Notes under the pieces: model-generated | Databases searched by the model: none | What the model saw: the letters and a program-made list of their open reading frames with translations, nothing else | Told to the model about the DNA's origin: nothing | Program-made: the position numbers and the translations under genes | Origin: Gnetum montanum | Taxonomy: Eukaryota; Streptophyta; Gnetopsida; Gnetales; Gnetaceae | Length of the DNA: 64,000 bases | Direction of reading: 5' to 3' | Assembly (NCBI GenBank): GCA_015680685.1 | Contig: MNCI01037976.1 | Span: 129,885-193,884 of the forward strand | Shown here: positions 21,501 to 34,200 of the stretch, piece by piece | How the letters are laid out: each line of letters opens with the position of its first letter | Position numbering within the stretch: position 1 is the stretch's first letter

Positions 21501-24271
21501 TAACATGGCTCATTTTCTATAATTTATAAGTAGATTAGAGGACTTTTAGGATTAGATATTTTTTCTGGAAAGGTGTCCTTCCTTTATTTAATTAATACTT
21601 GCATGTGTTAGCATGATAATATGCACATTCTAGGACCTTTGGTTTGGAGGCATCTCATTGGTAATTTCTAAAGTAATTTGTGAAGGTTTAGCAATCATAG
21701 ATGATTACAAGGATTTAGGTGCACTATTGGCTAGGAAGAAAGCCCTTTTCCTAGGATTATGCTTAGAACCATTCAAATTGAAATATGGGTATTAGTTCAT
21801 GACCTTGGTGGCATTGTGTTGTTGATGATGTGTGGGATTTCTCCTTCCATAGGTAGTTGAGGTAGTAAGGAAATGAAAGTAAAAGATGCAATGTGTTGTG
21901 GTGGATAAAGAGGAGGAGGATAAAGAGGAGGATAAGTGAAAGGAGATTTAGCTTGCAAATTTTTTGATAAGTTATATTTAAGGGATAATACTGATGGAAC
22001 AAAGAGGCATGTCTTGTAGAACTAGGAGAAGATATAGTTTATTAGACATAATAACCATATGGAGCTAGTTGATGATAAGGATATTATTACCTTGGTGGTG
22101 GCATTCCAAATGAGTTTGGGTTTTGCAATTGATAATAATGATTTTGAGGTTGACTTGGCACTCCACCTTGATAATCCTATGACTCACAAAATTTCTGTCA
22201 ATAATTATCTTGTGGATAAGGTAATCTCCTAGTTGATTACTTTTTTGCAAACTTTGAATTGAAAGCATATATTTCAGATTTTTGTAAGTATGACAATATA
22301 GGAGAATATTCTTTACAATGTTCATATTGGCATATGCCACATCCTTCTTCATTTTTGTTAGAATTTGCAACCTCATCAACTATTGTATACTTACCTTTTT
22401 GCTGATAATAGTTTTTACCTATATTATTTCTTCTTCTTAGTCCAAGTAATGGTTCCCCTACCCTATTTTGTCCTCCATAATCTTTAGAGTAGTTTGAAAC
22501 TTCTCATCCAGGGAGTTCAACATTTTTTACATCTTAGCTAATATTTATATAACTGACTTTTGGATCAAAATTTTTTTCCTTTGTACCACTTCTTCTAATG
22601 ATTCTTCCTCCTTAGGATCACAGAAACATACTTCCCTTTTGCTAATTGAGAAGTATCTATTATACTCTTCGACATTTTCTCTCTTCTTTAGTTCTCCTTT
22701 TTCTTTGGCCACTTGATCAACGAGCCTTAGGATATGATGGACCCTCATTTTTGACATTATTCCTTCGTCATAAGCCCCAAGAGTCTCTTTGTTTTTGTTT
22801 TTGACTTCATCTACGATGTGGTGAAGTTATTTCCTTTGAGAAAAATCATGGCATGGGCATTGATGAAAAAGAGAGTAATACTTGTCCAATGATGCATCAA
22901 GGAATTTATGATTATCTTTTCTCCATCCTTGGATTTGTTTTATGAATTTTGACATCCTAAATTACATCTGATACTTATCATTAAATAGCTCTAGCATTGT
23001 ACTTCATCTATGAATAGATTTTAGATCCAAGGACCAGTACCAACTGTTAGCTTCTTTGATAAGTGTCTTGGGAAATAATTTAATTTTCTATCACTCATTT
23101 TCAATATTTTTTAAGGTAGAGGCATTATTCAAGGCTTTCAAATGGTATTATGAATTAGCATTATATCCTCAAAATTTAGCAATTTTATTCATATCAAGCC
23201 ATTTTCTTAAGCTATCCCTTTGATGGTTGATAGGAATGTGAACTACTTTTAAAATATTAATCATGATTATTATAGTAAGTAGTGGTTCATCATAGCCATT
23301 ATGTTCATAGTAGTCCCTATCATGATCATGTCTCATATGATGTGACTTACTATGCCTTCTTTCCTGATGATGCTTCCCTTCCTCTTACTGTTGACTAGGC
23401 TTTCTTATTCCATTCCTATGATGGTACCTTCAATTATCTCCATATCAGTCTCTATCATTCCTCCTTTGGTATTAGTCATGATCCATCTTAAAGTTTGACA
23501 ATGAGGAGGATGGTAAAGGTGGAGAACTAGAAGAGTGGTGTTGACTTATACTTCTTCTTTTGTCCCTTGGTTATTCTTTTGATGAATAGTTTGGAGACCT
23601 TTCCCTTGAGTGTCTTCTAGTTCTAGAACTAGTTCTCTCCTTACCCTAGTTCACCACCAAGGTTGATTGTAGCTATTGGTGAGTTGTGTTTCTCTCATCG
23701 AAAGGAGGAGGACCTTGCTATTAAGATTACATTGATAAAAATTTTGGATCCTCCTTTTGTAATTGCTAAAATAGTCTTCATGTGTTGATCTTTCCTAAGC
23801 TAAACCTCTATTGATTAATAATATCTAGTGAGGTGCTCTATTACTTGGTAATCCAAGCCTACTGGTTCACGTACTAGTCTCATAAGAGCTGCCATGAGCA
23901 TTGAAGGAACAAAATGGTTAGAAGATAATATAATGTTATCATCCAAATCCCTCCAACATAGCTATTGATCCTAATGGAGGATGTAGTTGAATTCTAGATA
24001 ATAGGGGTCTAGATGTTCATATACAATCTTTAGTTATTGAGGTATCTCACTAGCATTCCTTTTAGTTCTATCATGTTGCTGGTTAGAGTCATTAGTAAGT
24101 GGTGGTAAATCATTCCTACAAGAAGAAGATATATTATTTTGTTTTGATATAGGATTCCTTAATAAAATATTATGTTTAATTTTCTAAAGAATGTTGGATT
24201 ATTTACTTTTTACAATAACTTTGTATGGTTCACTATTTAATAGTACTTAGTGCACTTACCTAAAATGAAGT
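21501..24271 (-). pseudogene. gag of a minus-strand Athila-type element
   Basis: The region 24100-22000 on the minus strand is homologous to the plus-strand gag at 25210-26850. For example, the Arg/Ser-rich segment near 23640-23560 pairs with 25507-25640, and the HMRHD segment near 23340-23310 pairs with 25800-25830. The frame is broken by many stops, and only short open pieces remain (22757-22545, 22379-22065). The C-terminal part near 22000-21760 is Pro-rich. gag is followed leftwards by the protease region, the normal order. Confidence 0.7.
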
Positions 24272-24290
24272 TTTCTAATAACAGTGCCAA
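24272..24290 (-). promoter_or_regulatory. tRNA-Asp-type primer-binding site (decayed)
   Basis: Immediately inside the LTR border at 24291 the minus strand reads TTGGCACTGTTATTAGA. This fits the TGGCGCCGTTGCCGGGGA site used by Athila-type elements, with changes that are all C-to-T or G-to-A. The plus-strand relative at 61554-61572 has the same spacing to its LTR. Confidence 0.7.
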
Positions 24291-25207
24291 TGATGAGTAA
24301 TGAATATTTCCTATGCCCCAAACATATGAATCACTGCCATGTATGAGTGATCTCGTAAAATTTTGTGAACTCCATTTACCTAAGTGAAATATATCCTTAA
24401 ATGATGAAATTTATGATTACTAATCATTGTCTTTCATATTAACATCTATGTTAACTTGTTCATATGATTAAGTATTATTAACATGCAAGATATTTATTTT
24501 TGTAATTTTTTATTATTTTCTATGTCTAAAAATGCTTAAATAAGGAAGGTTTAATGTCTAAATTAAATAAGTAGTTAACTAAACTATCCAAAATGTGGAG
24601 CATTCATTATCACTTTTCATACACATGCTAAATGTATATTAACACTCCTAGGTTACCATGTGTCTGCTACTAGATGTACCAAGTATTCACTACTAGGATT
24701 ACTGAGCATTAATTTCCTAGCCTCAAAGTGTTTATACTTACATTAATTATAAATTATAATTTTAAATGTTTAATAATTAGAAAGTAAATTACATTAAAAG
24801 TAAATGGTTGAAAAATAATATTAAACTAATCCAAGTGTTGCAATGGATGGAAGAAATATTGATTTTATTGTCGTTCATGCAATTGTGTTCAAGTGCATAT
24901 TGCACTTGAATAAAATGCCATACAATCAATTCAATTCATTTTGTTGGCAGTTGTAGGAAAAAATTTACTAACTGCTATAGAAAAAAATTGCAAGAGTCTA
25001 AATAAGTTTATGACTGAATGATGTCATAAATGCAATGGGTATGCACATTTATATAGGTAATGACTACATCAACATCAATGTACATGCACCAATGCATCGT
25101 AAGATGCATTGATGTGGATGTGTTGATGGGGCTATGTCAATGACCATGCATTGATGTAGTCACCTTATTTATGTTTCATTACCACCTAATTATGCTATTC
25201 CCTCATT
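24291..25207 (-). repeat. 5' LTR of the minus-strand Athila-type element
   Basis: The inner border reads TGATGAGTAATG on the plus strand, so the LTR ends ACTCATCA in its own sense, as does the LTR ending at 61553. A minus-strand TATA box (TATATAAA) lies at 25048-25055. A perfect 9-bp hairpin, CAATGCATC-GTAA-GATGCATTG, lies at about 25092-25113 in U3. The outer end is uncertain because the opposite-facing gag starts near 25210. Confidence 0.6.
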
Positions 25208-25209
25208 GT

Positions 25210-26850
25210 TCATGGAAACACTAATAAATCTAGGTCTTACTACTATATTCCTAGAATGCCAAGTCATGGAACACATCTCCAAAGGCTATCAACCAATTGA
25301 AGCTTAAGTTAGAAACGATAAACTCATGGAGGCCTACCATGAAGTCTTTAAGGACAAAATGGTCTTGATCACATTGACCGAATAGTTAGAAAATAAGAAT
25401 CTAAACTTTCATCAATGTGGTATTATTAACAATGTCCTCCTTCTTTTGGTGAGGATAATGAAATTTATCAATGATTACATTTAATCTTAGCAAGTAATCA
25501 ATGTAAGGAAAGAACTAGTTCCAAAACTAGGGGAACCTCAAGGCCAATGTCTCATAGCCATCAACCAAAAGAACAAATTAGGGAATTAAGAAGGAGAGAA
25601 ATCCAACATAACTTTTGAAGTTCTCCATCCTCATCTTCTCATCATCATAAATATCTAAAAAGAAAGAACAAGATTGATATCAAAGAAGAAGTATTTGAGA
25701 CCAAGGTGAAGATGATAAAAGACCCTATCGTAGAGATGAAGGGAACATAGATAGTAATGAAACAAGGAAGAACATCATCACAAGAGAAGGCATAGCATGC
25801 CACATCATATGAGACATGACTATGATAGGGACCATCATGAATATAATGACTCTGATGAACCATTGCTTGCTACCATGGACATGGTAAACATCTTAAAGGT
25901 AGTTCATATTCTCACTAGGCATCGCAGGGATAGTTGGATCAAATATCTTAATATGAATAATATCTCTAAGTTTGAAAAAGGTTTCAATTTTAATTTGCAA
26001 CATCACTTGTAGGCCTTCCATGATGTCTACGTCTTGAAAGACATTAATAATGACTACTAGAAGATCAAATTATTTGCTAGGACACTCATTAAAGAAGCTA
26101 AAAATTGCTACTAGTCCTTGGAAATAGAATTTATTTATAGATGGAGTATGGTATTGGAGATGTTCAATGACAAATATTAAACATACTCTAGGGTATCTAA
26201 CTTGAGAAAATAGATTCAAAGATGAAAATAAGACAATCATGAATCCCTTGATGAATCCTTGGGAAGGTATTATTCTTTATTACACTAATGTCTCGGTCAT
26301 GGTTTCTATCAAAGGAAGCAAATTCACCATGTGATAGATGGACTTAGAAATAAAAATAATGAGACTCTTGGCATATGTATCAAGGAATATAGGAAACGAT
26401 GAAAATTCATCAAGTACAAAGGCTCATTCATTAAGTGGAAAAAGAAAGAGGGTTGAAAAAGAAAGAAAGTATAGAGAAATATAATAGAGATCCTTGGATA
26501 TGCAAATAGAAGATACACCTCTATGATTCTAAAAAGGAAACACCACTGGAGGAGGTTGTGTAAAAAAACCTTAATGACTTCAAAATATATTATATAAATA
26601 TTTCCTAAAGTGGATCGAATGTTAGAATCCATGGATGAGAGGTTCCAAACTACTCTTAAAATCATGAAGGAGAAAACAGAGTAGGGAAACCAGAATAATG
26701 ATAGAAAGAGAAAGGATGCAGTAAAGGACTGCTATCAATGGAAAGGTAATGCTACAACAATTTATGAAGTTGCAAATTCTAATACAAGTGATGAAGGATA
26801 TGGCATTTACCAATATGAACATCCAAAGGGGTATGCTACCATGTAGGTAA
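25210..26850 (+). pseudogene. gag of the plus-strand Athila-type element
   Basis: Translation shows a gag domain homologous to the one at 61695-62280. Shared segments include DSDEPLLAT near 25850, HRRDSWIKYLN near 25920, and KIKLFARTL near 26065. A C-terminal finger-like motif, GIYQYEHPKGYAT, near 26805-26845 corresponds to CNICLYDHPKGQC in the better copy, so its cysteines have become Tyr and Ala. There are many stops. The gag N-terminus abuts the LTR of the minus-strand element, so its own 5' LTR is missing. Confidence 0.75.
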
Positions 26851-27032
26851 TAGTATCCCTATCATCAAATTAATTCATACTAATACTATGTCTAGTAGCT
26901 TATGTCCCCAAGTGGTTCTACAAAACATAATTCTTCTTATCATTGCTATTCCTTGAATATTATAGATCTATCAACCTAATTAAATCCCCTATCACTTACA
27001 TTCCTCATTATTCATATTAATACTGTACACAT

Positions 27033-28292
27033 TAAGGATTATTGAACTTTGAAGGAGAGGGGGATGTGAGGTGGGGGTGGGATGTTGGGGAGAGAAGATG
27101 AATAAGTTTTCCAAATTAGAAAATTCTTCAACATAAAGCACATGCAAATTTATGTGGTTCCCCAACTTGGATACTATACACATAGATTTTAGATCACTTG
27201 CACAACTCTAGAGTTTGATCCACTCAAAATGTGGTGTAAAGGGTACCACATCCTATATAGCTCTATGCTCCACTCTAGATTAATTCAATGCCACAAATCC
27301 ACTTAATCCCACAAGGTTCCAACAAGCTTAGAAATTAGTTTCTAGGATTCTATAACCATTACAACTTGAGCTCCATTTCAAAGTGTTGTGGCACTACATC
27401 AACACTAAATCCCATAGGATCCCTATAATCTCAAGGATGATGCCATCTCACAAGAAGTGCATCAACTCCATAGGGCAACAAAAGAGAAATAAAAATTATA
27501 AGGAAATGATGCAACTAATTTTTTTGATGCTTGTACTTTAAGGTATAGCACACTTTGACCACTTACAATAGTACAAAAGATAGTATAATGAGGTACAAGA
27601 ACAATAGAATGATGTATCCAGTTATTGCTTAATGTTGACACTTGATAGTTCACAGTGCTTGCTTATTTTCCAAGAGAATGAATTCTTCTTATAGCCTAGA
27701 TGCTTTCAAAATGACTTCAAAATTCATGCAAAGTCTATCTAACACTAAAGACATCTTCTTCAAGATTGAGACATCTTTCTACATCAAACTTCTATTTGGA
27801 AGAGACATATTCTTCATAAGGAATACATCTTTAAAGGGGCATCTTCTTAACAAGGAAGACATCTACTACTTTTGAGGGATGACTTCTTCCGCAGAACCTT
27901 CAACTTAGTGAAGATGTCTTTCCTTGATCATAGACATCTACTATTTCTTCAAGATTTCTTCACTGATCCTTCTATTCTTTAGCCAAGATTTCTATTGCTA
28001 TTGAGAGATGTCTTCACTTGATGGGAGATGCCTCTTGTTTCCTAGAGACATCTTTCTTCAATAAATTCTTTAATATTAAGGCTTCTCATTGCTCACTAGA
28101 GTTGAGCTTTTAGGTCTTCATTTCTTGTCTATGAAGTTTTAATTCCCACACCCTTCTTTGAGATCTTGTAGATGAACTTCTTATTTGAGCTCTCCTTTTG
28201 TTCAAATTCAAGTTCTTTCCCTACAATCACAACAACCAGACAAGCATCTTTGTTCTCCATTTTGCTTAAGTTTTTGGCATACCAAAAGGTCA
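27033..28292 (-). repeat. 3' LTR of the copia element
   Basis: It pairs with 31738-32981 over the whole length, with shared blocks such as ATGTGGTTCCCCAACTTGG and ACCACAT. It ends GGTCA on the plus strand. It contains many copies of the word GACATCTTC/AGATGTCT between 27740 and 28060. A G-rich run near 27058-27100 is absent from the partner. Confidence 0.85.
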
Positions 28293-28296
28293 ATAA

Positions 28297-28310
28297 TCTT
28301 CCCCTTTTGG
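28297..28310 (-). promoter_or_regulatory. Polypurine tract of the copia element
   Basis: The minus strand reads CCAAAAGGGGAAGA four bases from the LTR border. Polypurine tracts prime plus-strand DNA synthesis and always lie just upstream of the 3' LTR. This fixes the element's orientation. Confidence 0.75.
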
Positions 28311-30820
28311 TAATGTCTAAAGCTTAAGAAATGGATGAGTATAATCATAAAATTGTAAAATATAGCTACTCATCATTTCTTCCCCTTTTTGCACATGAAT
28401 AAAAAGGATTTAAAAAATGAAGTAATCATGATAAATTCTAATGATAGTAAAGATGATTAATAAGATAATTACTCTAAGCTTCAAGGTATATCATAGAGAA
28501 CACATGAAATCTAAAAATAAGACTATAATGATCAAAACCTTTCTTTATAATAGAAACATCATAAAAATTTTTCCCCTTTGTGGGAAGCACCAAAAAGGAG
28601 GGGATCATGAAAAGGATCTATCCAAATAGTTGCAAAATTGTTTCATGAGATATACATTAAGTGATAATCCCATAGAGATACACATCTCTTAGCATTACTT
28701 TCATAGTGCTGATATTGTCAAATCAAATAGGAGCTACGACTTAACAAAGTTCAAATTTTAAGCATTTAGGTTCATGTAACTTTTCTTTTCGAACCAATAA
28801 TCCTTTAGTAGCAAGAAACTCATGATTATATATTCATCGAATATTTTAGTCCTTTTGAAGCTTCAACAACATAACAAGGCATATTAATTCCATGGTAAGA
28901 GAGTAAATACATTCTTATCTAACTTTCAAGAAGTAGATCAAATAAAAAAAGTACTTATCAAAATTAACCAAACAAATTCTTAATAAGATGTCCATAAAGT
29001 AATTTGTATATAGCTATGTCAAGAAATAGAAAGTATATCACAAGGTAGAATTCCAAAAATATATCTTGAGTAAAATTTAACTCATATTTTTACCATAGAT
29101 ATTTTACCATACTCTTAAATAAATAGTCCTCTTCTTGCTTATTTTCAGCTATGGGTGTTTGACCATGAAGTTTTTGTTGCTTGATGTATTTTGGTAAAGG
29201 TCTTACGACATTATTCCTACATCAATGGCCTATAGGATGATGAGGTGGAGGCTTCCCTGGGTATGTGCATATAACTTTCTCATTTTTATGCTTCCTTTAG
29301 GCCTTTTTAGAAAAAATAATTTCGAAAGAACTACCCTTGCAATGTAATATTAAGATCAAGTGAGGAGACTTAAGTCTCCTATTAGTAGTACTTCATGATA
29401 ATTCCTTGAAACATTTCTTTTCTTAGAAAATTCATGAATTTCATCAAAAGTACCAAATCAAATGCTAGAATGTCCATTAGAAATCATACAAGAGACCTTT
29501 GAAGAAATAATAGGCATATTGCCTAAGAGTAGAGATGTTAGATTAGATGAATACCTCTTGAGAGAGACGTATACAATCAAAATGAGACATCTCAAATGTA
29601 GGTGGGATGTTTATTTTTTAGAGCAGCTATCTATCCTACCAGGGCCAAAAATATAAATGCTTGTTTTGATGTTTAGAACCTCTAGAAACCTTCAAAAAAG
29701 TAATCCTTAGCCCCTGAAAACTTATAGACTTATCAAAATAAGTCTAAAACACCCCAAAACATGGCATAACATCATGAAATCATCCTTAAAAAATCAACAT
29801 AATAAAACATACATAAACATCATAAATTCATTGAGAAATGAACAAGAGCTAGGAGATGTCCGCATAAATATAGAGTGTCATACTATGATCAAGTTTCAAA
29901 GAAAGACCTCTCATGAATATAGAAAATAATTCATATGCTTTTTTCAATGTAACTTTCCTTAGAAGGTACATTAAGTACATTAAAAGTACCATTTTAAACT
30001 CTTTAATTGCCATACATAAAAAAATCAACCTAACTTTAAGATCATAAATAAGTAGCATTGCCATATCATAATTAAGAGTTTGGAGAAGACATATATAGTT
30101 AAAAGGTAATAACCATTCAACAAAAATATTTTGGTCCATGACTTTTAAACCACTTGAAACCAATACATTCTAACTAAGATTCCAACAGATGATTTATCAA
30201 TAAAAACTTTAAAAGTTTACAAGAACAACAAACTTTCATTTAATTATAAGATTAATCACTTCATTCTCATACATTCACAAGAGATACCATAATCAAATAT
30301 TCTAATACTAGCAAATATCTTCTCTTGTAACCTCTTATCTTAACATTTTTAGAATACTAAAGCTAACATCGCATAGCTTGAAATGAAGTAAGCACATATC
30401 AAAAAAATTTAGTCTTTCCAATTTAAATAAGAACACAATATTTAACAAGAAAAAAATAAAACCTTACCTTTACTTACCATACTTGCAACTGAAAATTAAG
30501 GTTCCTAGAGTGCTAGAGAATGAGATTCTCTTTTGAGGTTTTTCTTCTTCCATAGACATCTTTAATATTCAAGGCTTGTCTCCCTTTCACAAATTAGTTG
30601 GATAGTATCTTCTCATTCTTAGGTTCCTTCCTCTTGATTCTCCAAACATTTTGAACTTCCTTGTTCATTTGAGTTGTCCAATTCTTCTTGACTTCTCTCT
30701 ATATTGTTTGTCTATGATTTTTATCCTATGAAAAATTCTTTCTAGGAACATTTAGATAAGACCAAGAAGTCATATGATATGACCAAGTACTCATGTGATA
30801 ATATTTTAAATTTCAATTTC
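28311..30820. other. Internal region of the copia element without recognisable pol
   Basis: About 2.5 kb of AT-rich sequence with only short frames. None shows copia integrase, RT or RNase H motifs on either strand. A stretch near 29470-29790 resembles, in reverse complement, the solo LTR at about 49450-49700 (TCTAGAGGTTCTAAA and AGATGTCT words). It may be a fragment of another LTR. Confidence 0.5.
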
Positions 30821-31737
30821 ATTGTTTATGCCCAAATTTATTGAAATAATAACATATAGTCTTCCTATTATCGTAAGAGTGATTAGAATGATCAAACATT
30901 TTAGGTACTTGTGGTTGGATTAGAGCTACTTCTGATTGGGATGTAGTGTGTATTTTCACTTGAACCTTTGAAGAGTTCTTCTGTTGGGATGAACTTTTTA
31001 CAAATTCTTTCTCTTAGGAATAACATCCTAGTTCACTTTTATTTTGTGGAGTTCTTCCTTGTCCAAGAACCATTTGAAGGGATTACTTTCCCTTGACTAG
31101 CCTTTCATTCACTAGTTTGACATCTGCAATTTCTTCCTTAGCTTGCTCAAAAGAAAAAGTTAGTTTTTCATTCTTAGCCCTTAGTTTTGATATTTCTTTT
31201 TTAAGATTAGAAATCGTTATATTCAATAAAGAAATTTCTTGATCCTTTGTTTTAAGATACTTATGTAACCTTATGTAAATATATTTTAAAGGTAAAAGTT
31301 CATTGCACAAAAAATAAAGACTCTCTTCCTCATTAGGTTCATCATCTAAGGTGTCAACATCACCATCTTTGTAAGTCATACAGATGAGATGTGAATCTTT
31401 TTTATTGACCTCCACGTCTTCTTCACTTTGTTCGTCATGATCATAGCTAGTGTAGAAGTTGGTGTTTTTCTTTTCCATATCTATTCTCTCTTTTTGTTGC
31501 ATCCTAGCATCGCTAGTACATTCTGAGGCTACATGATCTCTTCCTTCATAAACCCAACATTCTATTGAAAAAGCATCAAAATTAGAATTAGATAGATGCT
31601 TACCTTTATCCTTACTTTTCTGTCTAAAATGTCATTGATCCCATTTAACATTGGTGACTTGATGTATGATCCTCCTTTGATTTTTCACTCTTGAGTTGTT
31701 ACACACAAAACTAGGAGTACTAGGTTCTAATACCACT
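30821..31737 (-). pseudogene. gag remnant of the copia element
   Basis: A 139-codon frame (31502-31083) encodes an acidic then Lys/Glu-rich coiled-coil-like segment (SLLNITISNLKKEISKLRAK). It resembles the part of plant copia gag that follows the first zinc knuckle. Just before it, at about 31590-31545, a CX2CX4HX4C knuckle is visible with its second Cys changed to Tyr (CWVYEGRDHVASEC). A second knuckle-like motif, CYYFNKFGHK, lies near 30857-30828. This arrangement of knuckle, coiled coil and knuckle is typical of long copia gags. Confidence 0.7.
31723..31735 (-). promoter_or_regulatory. Primer-binding site (tRNA-iMet type) of the copia element
   Basis: The minus strand reads TGGTATTAGAACC two bases inside the LTR border at 31738. 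It differs from the usual TGGTATCAGAGCC by two transitions. Confidence 0.8.
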
Positions 31738-32981
31738 TGAGGATCATTGAACTTAGAAGGGGAGTGATGAATAAGTTTCCTAAATCAAAAAAATATCAAC
31801 ACAAAGCACATACAAATTTACATGGTTCCCCAACTTGGGTACTCCATACTCAGAGGGTAGGTCAATTGCAAATCTCTAGACTTTGTTCCTCTCAAAATGT
31901 GGTTTGAAGGATACCACATACTATACAGCTCTAAGCTCACTCCAAAGGAATTTGACACCATGAATCCACTCAAACCTGCAATGTTTCAACAAGATTAGAA
32001 AGTGATTTTTAGGATACCACAACCTTTATAACTTGAGCTCTACTTTGGAGTATTGTGGCACTACAAAAACACTCAATCCTATAGGATCCTGAGAAGCTCA
32101 AGGATGATGCCTTCTTGTAAGAAGCACATTAACCCTACAGAGCAACAAAAGAGAAATAAAAATTACAAGGAAAAGATACAACTAATTTTTATAATCCTTG
32201 TACTTTGATGTATAGCACATTTAACTACTTAGAATAGTAAAAAAGATAGTACAATGAGGTACAAGAATAATAGAATGATGTATTGAATGATTGTTTAATG
32301 TTGACACTTGATAGTTCACAATGCTTTCTTATTTTCTAAGACAATGAAATCATATTATACTCTAGATGTTTCTAAAATCACTTTGAAATGCATGCAATGG
32401 ATATCTAATAGTCACTAGAGACCACTTCTTTAATATTGAGACATCTTTCAGATCAAAATTCCATTTCAAAGATATGTCTTCTTTACAAGGAAGAAGTCTT
32501 TGAAGAGACATATTTGCAACAAGGAAGACATCTATTATTTCTAGGAGATGTCTTCTTCTAAGCAACCTTCCACTAGGCCAAGACATCTTCATCATTAGGG
32601 AGACATATTTTCTTGTTAGTAGACATCTGCTATTTCTTCAATACATCTTTAATGATCCTTCTATTCTTTGGCTAAGATGTTTACTACTATTAATAAACAT
32701 CTTCACTTGATGGAAGACATTTTCTATTTCTTAGAGATGTCTTTCTTGAATAAGTTCTTCAATAGTAAGGATTTTCATTAATCATTGATGTTGAGCATTG
32801 AGGTATTCATTCCTTGTCCATACATTTTTAACTCTTGCATGAATCCTTGAGATCTTGTAGATGTCCTTCTTCTTTGAGCTCTTATTTTGTTCAAATCTAG
32901 GTTCTTTTTCTAAAATTGCAACAATGACACAAGCATCCCTATTCTCCATTTTCCTTAATATTTTGACATACCAAAAGATCA
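31738..32981 (-). repeat. 5' LTR of the copia element
   Basis: It starts TGAGGATCATTG on the plus strand beside the primer site and ends GATCA. It matches the left LTR throughout but with many differences, so the insertion is old. It also carries the GACATCTTC/AGATGTCT word cluster (32400-32740). Confidence 0.85.
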
Positions 32982-34200
32982 ATCCACCTCATACCTCCAC
33001 TCCTTTACCTCTTACATTACATATGCAAGATGAGATACCTCTATATCCTCAATAATGCAAGGTGGTAAATGTTGTAAACTTGTAACCAAATGATAAATTA
33101 AGTGGCTATAAGCATAAGCCTTGAAAAATGAACTTTCTTTAGGCCCAAGAGTTCATCTAAACCACCACAAACATTTGTTGCTATGGATCCTTCCCAAATT
33201 GTCTTAGGAATATCTACCAAGTTTCCTTCAAATCAAAGATCACCAAATATTCACACTCATATTAACTCATGTAATCATAGATTAGATAAAGGAACAAAAT
33301 CTTTCTAAGAAAAGAACTAATCATAAAAGTCCTTTAATTTATTTACAAATTATGGGGAATGATCCATGCAAAGCTTTATTTGACTAAAGTTCTAGTGTTA
33401 GCTTAATTTCTTAAGAAATTTACAATACATGGAACCTACCGCTACTAATGACATTTAATATCAGGTTAGAGCTTGCAAACCAATCTCTCACTATTCCATT
33501 AGGATAGATAAAGGATACTATTACGACTATTTTTAGATGATTATAGCTAGTAGACTTATTAGTTATCCATATGGACAAATCCAAAGGATACTTTCTAATA
33601 ATTATAAAAAGGCATTGGCTAAGTAGAAATGATGTTAGGTTAGGGACTAGAGACCTCTACATAGAAACTATCAAGGAAAATGAGTTTGGAAAAATTGAGA
33701 AGACGAGGGCTCTATGTAGCATGTATAGTGACAAAGGATGCCATTGCATATAGAAAATATGGACATTAAAGTGCACATCTATTATAGCATGCAAGAAGTA
33801 TGCTAAAACCACTAGTGTTCAAAGGTGCATATATACAATAGCCATAAAACAAGAAGACATCTAATGATTGACTATAGATGATAGCTTTATTTCCACACTA
33901 TGCATAGAACCAGCTGAAATCCTCAAAAGTGCTTATATAGATAAGGTGAATGAGATGGATCAAATATAGAACTAACTCTTCAAAGAGGAATATAGAAAAG
34001 AAATAGAAATGGATTGAGAAGAGTTAAAAATCCTTGATACTTTCAAATAAGAGCCCTTGGAACTAAAATCCTTATCAAAATCTCTAGAATATATATTCCT
34101 AGATAATTTAAAGCTAGTAATCATTAATGTCCATCTCACTAAAGAGCAAAAGGAAAAGTTGTTGAAGATAGCCAATAGATGGTCAATAGCCTGCTCTTGG
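32982..34200 (+). pseudogene. gag end and protease region of the plus-strand Athila-type element
   Basis: Coding resemblance resumes right after the copia insertion. The stretch 33640-34180 matches the minus-strand relic at 21341-20690, including KIWTLKCTSI, QWLTIDDS-like and ELKILDTF segments. It leads into RT with the LTKEQKEKLL segment near 34135. Several stops interrupt it. It probably held protease and the linker to RT. Confidence 0.65.

Larger units (their letters stand above)
27033..32981 (-). mobile_element. Ty1/copia element with both LTRs, inserted in the Athila-type element
   Basis: Two direct repeats, 27033-28292 and 31738-32981, bound 3.4 kb of internal sequence. A primer site next to the right LTR and a polypurine tract next to the left LTR both face the minus strand, so transcription runs leftwards. 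gag remnants lie next to the right LTR. I find no protease, integrase, RT or RNase H, so the copy is non-autonomous or internally deleted. It splits the plus-strand Athila gag (to about 26950) from its pol (from about 33000). The flanking five bases (CACAT and ATCCA) do not match, so no clean target-site duplication is left. Confidence 0.85.

Noticed and set aside
24900-25210. Inverted words near 25092 as a CRISPR or satellite unit
   Set aside because: There is only one hairpin, it lies in an LTR, and it has no regular spacers.
25797-26012. 71-codon plus-strand frame as an independent small gene
   Set aside because: It is a fragment of the decayed gag and aligns with 61860-62040.
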